NCBI RefSeq assembly: GCF_000744375.1
Contig: NZ_JQLU01000005.1
Location: 1,550,001 to 1,614,000 of the forward strand
DNA: 64,000 nucleotides
Source of the DNA: Carnobacterium gallinarum DSM 4847
GTDB lineage: Bacteria > Bacillota > Bacilli > Lactobacillales > Carnobacteriaceae
Direction of reading: 5' to 3'
The position numbers and the translations under genes were made by a program. Under the pieces are notes generated by a model that was not told the origin of the DNA, did no database searches, and saw only the letters and a program-made list of their open reading frames with translations. Each line of letters begins with the position of its first letter. Positions within the stretch are counted from its first letter, which is position 1. Positions 7,871 to 16,704 of this stretch are shown here, in pieces.

Positions 7871-9641
7871 ATGAAAACATTATATTTAGTAAAAAAAGCC
7901 ATTAAATTAGTTTTAGAATAAGACAAAAACATGTACTTATTATTTTTATTTGTTCGTTTCTTAGCCTATTTTTACCTATTGCAAGTATGTTAAATACACA
8001 AAATATTATTAATTCTATTCAAAAAAGTATCACTTTCTTTAATCCTAAGTTACTTATTCCAATAATTATTTTTCCGATTCTGACGATACTTTCTCAGATT
8101 TTTCAAAGTCTATTGACTTATAATTCAGCTAGATTAAACGATACTTTAGACTATAAAATTAGTTTCCGAACTTTAAAAGTCATTACAAATGAAAAGCTAA
8201 CTTCATTTGAAGATCCCAATTTCTATGATTTAATACAACGTGCAGAACAAAGTGGGGGAACTTATCCATTCTCTATCGCTACGGGAATAGTCGCATTACT
8301 TACTCAATCATTAGCATTAGTAAGTTACATTTTCATACTTATAAATTGGAAATGGTGGACTATTTTTGTTATTGTACTTTTCCCGTTATTAAGTAGTTTA
8401 CAAATTATGAAAATAAGTAAAAATGAATTTGAATTATTTCAAAAACGAACAAATGTGGAGAGGCTTAGTTGGTACTATGCAAATTTATTGAATAAAGATG
8501 GAAATATTAAAGAGACGAAACTTTTTGGATTAGAGAAATATTTTTTAAATAAATTTAATGAGATTAGAGAGGCTTTTTTTATTGAAAATCAAAAACTAAA
8601 TCTAAGGAGAGAGTCCTATACATTATCTATTAATTTTATTTCTATTATATGTACAGCTCTAGTTCTAACTATAATTTTTTATGAAGCTAGCATTGGATTA
8701 ATTTTATTAGGATCTTTGATGACCTATATTAACTCTGTAACTAATGTAAAAACAACATTTAATTCTATAGTTTCTCTTATTTTTAAAATACATCAAGATA
8801 GCCTGTATATAGAAAACGTTACAATCTTGTTAGGTAGAGAGGGGGCTCAAGAAAAAAACACTGTGAAAAATAAAGTTAAAATTGACACAATTGACACAAT
8901 TGAATTAATTAACTTATCCTTTAAATACCCTAGAACCAAGGAATATGCTTTAAAAAATATATATCTTAAAATTAATAAAGGGAATTCTTATTCTTTTGTC
9001 GGTGCGAATGGCTCTGGCAAAACAACATTAGTAAAAATTATAATGGGATTTTATATGGATGAATACGAAGGGACTATAAAAATTAATGATATTGATTTAA
9101 ATAATATTGATCTTAATTCATTCCGAAAATGTATTTCGGCTGTGTTTCAAGATTTTACTAATTATCAGTTTTCTGTCTCGGATATAATTTCTATAACAGA
9201 TAAATCAGAAATAGATATACCTAAAGTTATTAGGTCTTCAAAAAAAGCTGATGCTCATCAATTTATAAAAAAAATGCCAAAGCTTTATCAACAGCAAATT
9301 GGAAACTGGTTTCCCGGAGGTCTACAACTTTCAGGTGGAGAATGGCAAAAATTATCAATTGCCAAAGCTTTCTATAAAGAAGATGCATCACTACTTATTT
9401 TTGATGAACCAAGTAGTGCTTTAGATCCTATAACTGAATCAAATCTCTATATGAAATTTAATGAATTAACAAAAAAAATATTGGTATTTTTATCACTCAT
9501 AGAATTCAAAATGTTACTTTTAATGGAATTATTGTTTCCTTGGAAGGTGGGAAAGTAGTTGAAGTTGGAAAACAATCTGAATTATTAAATAAAAAAGGTT
9601 TATTCTATAAACTTAAAACTGCTACAAATATTATTGAATAA
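7871..9641 (+). pseudogene. NisT/SpaT-like lantibiotic ABC exporter, broken by two frameshifts
   Basis: The start at 7871 (ATG after GGAAGGAGGAA) reads 16 codons and stops. One base downstream in frame the protein continues as RQKHVLIIFICSFLSLF and runs on as an ABC half-transporter: a six-helix membrane domain to about residue 290, Walker A GANGSGKTT, Q-loop SAVFQDF, signature LSGGEWQKLSIAKAF, Walker B LLIFDEPSSALDP. In an A run near 9471-9480 the frame is lost again; the H-loop (IGIFITH) and C-terminus continue in another frame to 9641. The pattern YPFSIATGIV, NIKETKLFG and QIGNWFPGG follows NisT/SpaT exporters of linear lantibiotics. The longest single open frame is 7987-9558. It would have exported the peptide encoded at 6803. 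Confidence 0.8.
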
Positions 9642-9667
9642 CTTATAAAGAATAGAGGAGAAATAGT

Positions 9668-10561
9668 ATGAAAAAAATTATATATATAGTTAGCTTTTTA
9701 ATTATATTCGCCACTGGCTGTGCCAGTGGCAATAATGAAAAAAAATCTATCAAAGTCGATTGGCCCTTATACGAGATTTCTTATGAAGATAGTACCGTTG
9801 GATATTTGCTTGGTACTTCTCATATTGGAAAACCATCAATGTATCCCTTCCCTGATAAACTAAAAGAAGCTATTGATCTCAGTGATATATTTTTTAGTGA
9901 AGTTAACTATAATCAAGCATATTCTGAATCTACATCTAATATACTAGAAACTTTTTCAACAAATGGACCTAGGTTAGATTCACAACTAACAGATGTACAG
10001 CAACAAGCATTAGAAAAAAAATTAAAAAATTATGACATAAATTCTTCTCTAATAGAAAATACAACAATTTTTGGATTGTATATTCAGATGCAAAATAAAT
10101 ATTTAGATTCTATTGACGTTTTAAACGGCGTAGATTATCAACTTAATAACTATTTAAATTCTAAAAAACAAAAAATTGAGAACGTCGGCTTTGAGACAGT
10201 TACAGAGCAATATGAATTGATTAAAACGGAGTTGTATACATTTCAATCAGCCAATACTGACTGGCCAGATAAATTTCCTGATTTAAGTCAAGCAAAACAG
10301 ACAAATCAAAAAATGTTAACTGCTTATATTTCTGGTCAATTAGAAACAGCTATGATTGAGATTAACGATGATCCTATTTTTTCTTCTGAAAATTTCATTG
10401 TGGAAAGAACTCAAAAATGGATGCCTAAAATAGATGATGCATTAAAAAATAAGGAGAATATATTTATTGCTGTTGGCTCTGCACATCTGTATAAAACGCA
10501 AGGTATAATTGAGCTGTTAAAACAAAAAGGATATACTATTACTAAAATTAATTTTGATTAA
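9668..10561 (+). CDS. TraB/PrgY/GumN-family lipoprotein
   Basis: 297 residues with a lipoprotein signal (IIFATGC, lipid Cys at residue 18), so anchored outside the membrane. The domain starts with YLLGTSHIGKPSMYPF and ends with FIAVGSAHLYKTQGIIELL; the conserved GTSH and GSAH blocks define the TraB/GumN superfamily, thought to be metal-dependent peptidase-like proteins. PrgY and TraB of enterococcal plasmids reduce peptide pheromone activity in the producer cell. Next to a lantibiotic exporter relic, a role in degrading or neutralising an external peptide is a reasonable inference. The start follows AGAGGAG. It is intact, unlike its upstream neighbour. Confidence 0.8.
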   Translation: MKKIIYIVSFLIIFATGCASGNNEKKSIKVDWPLYEISYEDSTVGYLLGTSHIGKPSMYPFPDKLKEAIDLSDIFFSEVNYNQAYSESTSNILETFSTNGPRLDSQLTDVQQQALEKKLKNYDINSSLIENTTIFGLYIQMQNKYLDSIDVLNGVDYQLNNYLNSKKQKIENVGFETVTEQYELIKTELYTFQSANTDWPDKFPDLSQAKQTNQKMLTAYISGQLETAMIEINDDPIFSSENFIVERTQKWMPKIDDALKNKENIFIAVGSAHLYKTQGIIELLKQKGYTITKINFD

Positions 10562-10569
10562 ATTTGAGT

Positions 10570-11062
10570 AATCAAGGAAACTAATCAAAGAAAAGTGCTG
10601 ATTTGTTGAGAATAGGCGATGAAATCATCGAAATGACTGATTTCTGAGATGTAAGCCTCTAGAAATGAAGTTTTGTCTTATAAATGGGCAAACTGCCTCT
10701 TTTGGCTAGTTTATCCAGTAGTCACTTGAGGTACGCACACAAAATAAAGGCCCTCAAAATCTCAATTTGCGTGAGGGTTGGTCGCCTAGTATGGGAGTAA
10801 CGTGTGCGAAGAAAATCATGAGCCGTATCAAAATTAAGGTGTCTGAACATTTGTATGGTTTCGTTGTACTTAGCTTGTGCCTCAAGGGGCACAGACTCTA
10901 AATGAATGGGATACTTTTCGAGATAGTCTTGGTGAAATTGCAACTGTTTTAACATAAAAAGACCTACAGAATCAGTAAGATGCAGATTGAGTACCTGTTC
11001 TTGCTGATTCTGTAGGCACGAATAAAAAGTCAAGTAAAAGTCCTTGGAAAAAAGAAAAGGCA
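10570..11062 (-). pseudogene. Truncated DDE transposase relic (N-terminal part)
   Basis: Reverse-strand reading from an ATG near 11062 gives LEKYPIHLESVP, then FRHLNFDTAHDFLRTRYSH, RPTLTQIEILRAFILCAYLK, the N-terminal helical region seen in several large DDE transposases. It stops at 10722; continued reading across stops (LLDKLAKRGSLPIYK and further) gives more of the same protein to about 10570. The catalytic part is missing. No terminal repeats were identified, so the IS family is not assigned. Confidence 0.5.
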
Positions 11063-11132
11063 TAAATAAAAAATAGGTGGAGGGGCATTTGGAGTTTCCT
11101 AGATGTCTCAATTTATATAAGGAGGATTTAAA

Positions 11133-11405
11133 ATGATTTCTACTAAAAAAATAGAACAAAAAGCAAAAATCGTAACGCTTTTAATTTTACTTGTATCAAT
11201 CTTTACAATCACTAGCACAATTCTATTTAAATTTTCTGCTAGTGCATCACTCATAATTTATGGTCTTGTTTGCTTACTTATTTTAGGAATCTACTTATTG
11301 AATATTTATAAAAATAAAGGGAAATCCGAAAGATTAATTTACCTTTTTGCTTTCTTAATTATCTTCATATTTGCTTTAAATTCAATAAAAAATTTTACTA
11401 ACTAA
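11133..11405 (+). CDS. Small membrane protein of the bacteriocin region
   Basis: 90 residues with three hydrophobic segments (about 12-32, 38-56 and 68-86) and a lysine-rich start and centre. A good ribosome site AAGGAGGA precedes the ATG. It lies in the cargo between the duplicated flanks, after the TraB lipoprotein. Small polytopic proteins of this size are common as bacteriocin immunity or accessory proteins, but I do not recognise the family and the role is a guess from position. Confidence 0.55.
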   Translation: MISTKKIEQKAKIVTLLILLVSIFTITSTILFKFSASASLIIYGLVCLLILGIYLLNIYKNKGKSERLIYLFAFLIIFIFALNSIKNFTN

Positions 11406-11477
11406 GAAAACACGTATATTGATTGTTATATATAGGTTAGGAGTATAAGTTTTCAACATACTAAAGGAGGTATTCAC

Positions 11478-11864
11478 ATGGAAGGATATATTTTAAAATC
11501 GATGGAACGAATTGATTTTCAATTAAGCTCACAGGTGTCGATGCTAGATGAAGCGATAGAAGCTGAAAAAATGATAGCACACGCTGAAAAATGGAATTCA
11601 CAAATTCAATGGAAAATCGTTTCTTTGGAGGAGTTAAACAATTTATTATCCCAAAATTCAGCAAATGTGGCTGTTTTTCTCACAATTTATTCTTTGCCTT
11701 ATAAAAATCATTTAAAAAAGACTTATCCAAATGTAATGATACTTGAAGATACGATTCTTAACACCTCAAAAGTTGAAAAATCAATCATAAAATATGAATA
11801 TTTTACGATTGGAATGATTATTTCTACTCTCATTATTTTGATGTTTCTCTCCCTAATTTACTAA
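11478..11864 (+). CDS. C-terminally membrane-anchored protein, unknown
   Basis: 128 residues: a soluble alpha/beta-looking part (residues 1-105) and one C-terminal hydrophobic segment (IGMIISTLIILMFLSLIY), so tail-anchored facing the cytosol. An AAAGGAGG ribosome site supports the start. The stop lies 2 bases from the beginning of repeat B, so the gene marks the end of the cargo block. Not recognised. Confidence 0.55.
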   Translation: MEGYILKSMERIDFQLSSQVSMLDEAIEAEKMIAHAEKWNSQIQWKIVSLEELNNLLSQNSANVAVFLTIYSLPYKNHLKKTYPNVMILEDTILNTSKVEKSIIKYEYFTIGMIISTLIILMFLSLIY

Positions 11865-12019
11865 ATTACTAGTCAAAAAGGGCTGCATTGTTAATTTAAA
11901 ATACCAGATAAGTTAAAGTTAACTTTTCTATTTTTAAATCAATTTAGAAAGCATTTTATTTAGAAGTAGAACAATGAAATGAATTTAAAAAGGAGCGGAT
12001 TTAAGGTGAATGTTAAAGA
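11862..12019. repeat. Direct repeat B, copy 2: genuine 5' region of the acetyltransferase gene
   Basis: The 158-base segment that recurs at 6431-6588. Here it leads into the intact gene, so this is the functional copy. Confidence 0.92.
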
Positions 12020-12563
12020 ATTAGTTAATTCAGGAAATCCATATAATGATTTTGCACCTGAAGTAGCAAAAGCCCGAGATGAGGCAAGAGAGTTAACTCG
12101 AAATTACAATAATAAAGTGAATTTAGAAGGGCTTTATGATAAAGAAATTATTTCTAATTTAGTTGGAAGTCATGGTGAGAACTTCACAATTGAGTCGAAT
12201 TTTCGTTGTGAATTTGGTTTCAATATTTCCTTTGGAGAGAATTTTTATGGAAATCATGATTTAATTATTTTAGATTGCAATCAAGTGACCATCGGGGATG
12301 ATGTTTTATTTGGTCCGAGGGTAGGGTTGTATGCTGCTAATCACGCACAGGATCCAGTTGCTCGAGCTGCTGGGGACGTTTATTCAAAGCCGATTACAAT
12401 TGGCGATAAAGTCTGGCTATGTGGCGATGTATCAGTGGCACCAGGAGTGACCATCGGCGAGAATAGTATTATTGGAACAGGTAGTGTCGTAGTCAAAGAT
12501 ATTCCGGCCAATGTTGTTGCAGCGGGAAATCCATGCAAAGTGATTAAGAGCATTTATGACTAA
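12006..12563 (+). CDS. maa: Maltose/galactoside O-acetyltransferase-family protein (left-handed beta-helix)
   Basis: 185 residues from the GTG at 12006, which has AAAAAGGAG ten bases upstream; the longer frame from ATG 11979 would overlap that site, so I prefer the GTG. An N-terminal maltose-acetyltransferase helix pair (FAPEVAKARDEARELTRNYN) is followed by hexapeptide repeats. The catalytic His lies in LYAANHAQDP and the C-terminal part has PANVVAAGNPCKVIKSI. The protein should form a trimer that acetylates a sugar hydroxyl with acetyl-CoA. Its natural substrate is uncertain, as usual in this family. Its 5' end is duplicated at 6431. Confidence 0.88.
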   Translation: MNVKELVNSGNPYNDFAPEVAKARDEARELTRNYNNKVNLEGLYDKEIISNLVGSHGENFTIESNFRCEFGFNISFGENFYGNHDLIILDCNQVTIGDDVLFGPRVGLYAANHAQDPVARAAGDVYSKPITIGDKVWLCGDVSVAPGVTIGENSIIGTGSVVVKDIPANVVAAGNPCKVIKSIYD

Positions 12564-12569
12564 ACAGAA

Positions 12570-12611
12570 AAAGAAGCAACGCGCAGAATTTTGCACATTG
12601 CTTCTTTTTTG
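12570..12611. terminator. Bidirectional terminator between maa and the beta-glucosidase gene
   Basis: AAAGAAGCAA pairs with TTGCTTCTTT with A and T runs on either side, between two convergent genes. Confidence 0.75.
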
Positions 12612-12613
12612 AA

Positions 12614-14086
<1,473 letters not shown>

Positions 14087-14161
14087 TCATCTACTAAAAT
14101 CTATTTTTATCAATAAGAACTGCTGTCAAATACATGGCAACAGTTCAAAGCTATGTCTTAT

Positions 14162-15583
14162 TTAAACCAAATCTTCATCCTTAAAGCCAGCGACATAAGT
14201 GAATACGAAGCCTAAAACAATCCCAACAATAGAAGCGACAACAGCGCCAATAAATCCAGAATTAATGCCATCTGGGCTAATATAACTTGGGAAAGCGAAA
14301 ATTCCTAAACCACCCATAATATATCCAGTAGTATTGAAGAATCCTAGAATCCCACCACCAACAGCCGCCGCCGCACAACTTGCGTAGAATGGACGTTTTA
14401 GGGGCAACGTAACTCCATAAATTGCAGGTTCTGTTACTCCAAAAATCCCTGAGATAAAGGCTGGAATTGCTAAACTCTTAAGTTTCATGTTTTTAGTTTT
14501 GATCCAAACAGCTAAGACAGCTCCAATTTGTGCAAATGAAGCTGCTAATGTTAACGCTAAAATAGTATCTCCGCCATTGGCAATATTATTCATTGCGATT
14601 GGCACTAAACCCCAATGTAAGCCGAAGATAACAAATACTTGCCAGAAACCACCAAGTAAAATACCAGCAATAATTGGACTTAAATTATAGACGAATTGTG
14701 TTGCTGCTCCTAAAAGCATACCTGCCCAAGTAGCAAGAGGTCCAATTACTAAGAAAGTTAAAGGAACCATCACAAGTAACGTACAGAAAGGAACTAAGAA
14801 ATTACGCACAACACTTGGAATAACTTTAGCAAAGAATCTTTCTACTTTCGCTGAAACAAAAATTGAACAGATAATTGGAATAACAGATGAAGCGTAGCTC
14901 ATCATGATAACGGGAATTCCAAGGAAAGTAACTTTAACAGGTGAAGCTAGAACGGTACCTTCAAACAATGTATAAAGTGTTGGTACATCTGGTCCCATCA
15001 ATGCACTAATAGATGGATAAATGAGTGCAAAACCAATGGTCATACCAATAAATGGATTTCCTTTGAACTTCTTGCTAGCCGTATATCCAAGGAAAACTGG
15101 AAGTGAATAGAATAACGCATCCCCAGTGGCTTGTAGAATGGTATAAGTTCCAGAAGTCATGTCTAACCAACCTAGTGCTACAAATAATGCCACAAAACCT
15201 TTAATCATCCCTGTTGCAGATAATACTCCTAATGTTGGAGTGAAAATTGCTGAAATCATATCAATAAATCGATCAAATAAACTCCCTTTTGGTGCGTTAT
15301 CTGCATCAGAGGTGTCCATATTGCTATCTGTTGCAAATCCACCAACTTTAACTACCTCTGAAAAAACTTCTGGAACATGGGTGCCAATAACGACTTGATA
15401 CTGTCCGCCGCTTTTCATGACCGTTACAACGCCGTCCATTTTTTTAATTTCTTCAGTTTTTGCAATGCTCTCGTCTTTTAATTTAAATCGCAAACGAGTG
15501 ACACAATGGAAAATGCTAGAAACGTTCTCTTTTCCCCCAACTTTTTCAACGATATTTGTTGCCAAATCTGTATATTTAGCCAT
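14162..15583 (-). CDS. PTS beta-glucoside-specific EIIBC component
   Basis: 473 residues. An N-terminal EIIB domain (1-85) has the phosphocysteine Cys27 in FHCVTRLRF. After a linker (about 86-105) the EIIC domain has some ten membrane segments, with GVTEPAIYGVTLPLKRPF, the family signature of Glc/beta-glucoside permeases. There is no EIIA domain, so phosphate must come from another EIIA protein. The permease imports and phosphorylates aryl-beta-glucosides or cellobiose for the glucosidase encoded next. The leader upstream has a RAT and terminator, so expression should need a BglG/LicT-type antiterminator; no such gene is in the window. Confidence 0.93.
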   Translation of the reverse strand: MAKYTDLATNIVEKVGGKENVSSIFHCVTRLRFKLKDESIAKTEEIKKMDGVVTVMKSGGQYQVVIGTHVPEVFSEVVKVGGFATDSNMDTSDADNAPKGSLFDRFIDMISAIFTPTLGVLSATGMIKGFVALFVALGWLDMTSGTYTILQATGDALFYSLPVFLGYTASKKFKGNPFIGMTIGFALIYPSISALMGPDVPTLYTLFEGTVLASPVKVTFLGIPVIMMSYASSVIPIICSIFVSAKVERFFAKVIPSVVRNFLVPFCTLLVMVPLTFLVIGPLATWAGMLLGAATQFVYNLSPIIAGILLGGFWQVFVIFGLHWGLVPIAMNNIANGGDTILALTLAASFAQIGAVLAVWIKTKNMKLKSLAIPAFISGIFGVTEPAIYGVTLPLKRPFYASCAAAAVGGGILGFFNTTGYIMGGLGIFAFPSYISPDGINSGFIGAVVASIVGIVLGFVFTYVAGFKDEDLV

Positions 15584-15623
15584 CTTTTATTCCTCCAATG
15601 TTATAAGGTGCCTCTATTTTGAA

Positions 15624-15688
15624 CAAAAAAAACCTAAACTGATTTGAAGTATGTAGGAAGTCCTACAGTTCAAATCAGCTTAGGTTTT
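15624..15688 (-). terminator. Leader terminator of the beta-glucoside operon
   Basis: On the reverse strand, AAAACCTAAGCTGATTTGAA pairs with TTCAAATCAGTTTAGGTTTT (one mismatch), with a small inner hairpin GTAGGA/TCCTAC, followed by a long T run. It ends transcription before the PTS gene unless antitermination occurs. Confidence 0.88.
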
Positions 15689-15710
15689 GCCCAGAATTGG
15701 TAACAATCCT
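15682..15710 (-). promoter_or_regulatory. Ribonucleic antiterminator (RAT) of LicT/BglG type
   Basis: On the reverse strand the leader has AGGATTGTTAC, then a short spacer and GGGCAAAACCT, the conserved halves of a LicT/BglG/SacY RAT hairpin. Its 3' edge overlaps the 5' arm of the terminator, so bound antiterminator protein and terminator are mutually exclusive. This points to induction by beta-glucosides and PTS control. Confidence 0.88.
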
Positions 15711-15905
15711 ATCTGATGTCCTTATAATACCAACTAAGCATTAATAGTGCAAGCGTTTTCTTTTAGGCGTTTTAAAAATAATGAATAAGTTAAAATAATA
15801 TTTCATCATTTGAAATATTAAATCCCTTGAGGAATAAGGATTTCAATAGTTAATTTTGATGAAGATACTTTATTTTAAGTTTGGTTAAATCTTCAGAAAA
15901 GCACT

Positions 15906-15942
15906 AAAAAACTGAACAGGAATTTACTTCCTAATTCAGTCG
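15906..15942 (-). terminator. Terminator after the nitroreductase gene
   Basis: On the reverse strand ACTGAATTAGGAA pairs with TTCCTGTTCAGT and is followed by TTTTTT. Confidence 0.75.
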
Positions 15943-15949
15943 TTTAAAG

Positions 15950-16555
15950 TTATTCAGCAAGCGGAACTAACGGTGTCGCCCAATTGTGGATTGGTTGGCG
16001 TTGCGCTGTTTTGATAGGCTGCTCCAAATCACGATAACCAAGACGATAATTAGTCATTAATTCATAGTTTAGTGGAAAACCAAGTTCATTGGTTAAAATT
16101 GGATCCAAAATAAAGGGACTTGTTGCCCAAAATCCGACTAAATCTTCTTCCCATGCTACTAATGAAAAGTTCTGTATTAAAGCAGCAGTAGCCTCAATGG
16201 CATCATAGTTTTTTCGTTGATCATCAGGAAAAACTTCATGAGCAAATAAAATTGTTGCCGGTGAATTTAAAATTAACCGGGTCATCTTCGTCGTCATTCG
16301 TTCACGGGATTGTGCATCCTTGATAATCTGATTTCGTTCATAGCTAGCAATAATTCGTTGATAGAGCCATTGTTTTTCAGTATCAGTTGTGACAATCTTA
16401 GCCAACCAAGGTTCAGTTTTTCCGTGGAAAGGGGCATAGCTAGCTTTTTCTAATAAATTATAAATAAGTTCAACTGGAATTTCCGTAGTTAAACTGGTTT
16501 TTGAGGTTCTTCTAGTTACAATTGTTTCAGAAATGGATGCTTTCACTTGGAACAA
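15950..16555 (-). CDS. Nitroreductase-family protein
   Basis: 201 residues of the FMN-dependent nitroreductase fold. The N-terminal SISETIVTRRTSKTSL (the arginine pair that contacts FMN phosphate), the YAPFHGKTEPW segment and the C-terminal NYRLGYRDLEQP fit this family. Such enzymes reduce nitro compounds, quinones or flavins with NAD(P)H. A 31-base perfect palindrome with a Fur-type core lies just upstream, so the gene is probably iron-regulated; a ferric- or flavin-reduction role is then possible. Monocistronic. Start ATG with AAGGAG. Confidence 0.85.
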   Translation of the reverse strand: MFQVKASISETIVTRRTSKTSLTTEIPVELIYNLLEKASYAPFHGKTEPWLAKIVTTDTEKQWLYQRIIASYERNQIIKDAQSRERMTTKMTRLILNSPATILFAHEVFPDDQRKNYDAIEATAALIQNFSLVAWEEDLVGFWATSPFILDPILTNELGFPLNYELMTNYRLGYRDLEQPIKTAQRQPIHNWATPLVPLAE

Positions 16556-16573
16556 CTCCTTTTATTTAGAACT

Positions 16574-16604
16574 TTAACAAATGAGAATCATTCTCATTTG
16601 TTAA
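16574..16604. promoter_or_regulatory. 31-bp perfect palindrome with a Fur-box core
   Basis: TTAACAAATGAGAAT, a central C, and the exact reverse complement. The inner TGAGAATCATTCTCA fits the 7-1-7 Fur box with two symmetric changes. It lies about 20-50 bases before the nitroreductase ATG, in promoter position. No T run follows it, which argues against a terminator. Confidence 0.75.
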
Positions 16605-16667
16605 AAACTATCTTAACTGAAATAAGTAAAAAGTGCAACTAAAAGGAAATACGTATGCCTATAGTAT

Positions 16668-16698
16668 AAAAAACTCTAAGCATTTCTACTTAGAGTTT
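16668..16698 (-). terminator. Terminator after the ABC permease gene
   Basis: On the reverse strand AACTCTAAG pairs with CTTAGAGTT, followed by TTTT. Confidence 0.7.
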
Positions 16699-16704
16699 TC
16701 TTTT

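Noticed and set aside
11133-11864. The two small proteins as a LanI/LanFEG immunity set
   Set aside because: Neither shows a lipobox, an ABC ATPase or another feature of known lantibiotic immunity systems; only their position suggests a link, so no such call is made.
16574-16604. The 31-bp palindrome read as a terminator
   Set aside because: No T run follows on either strand and it lies in promoter position before the nitroreductase start; a repressor site is the better reading.
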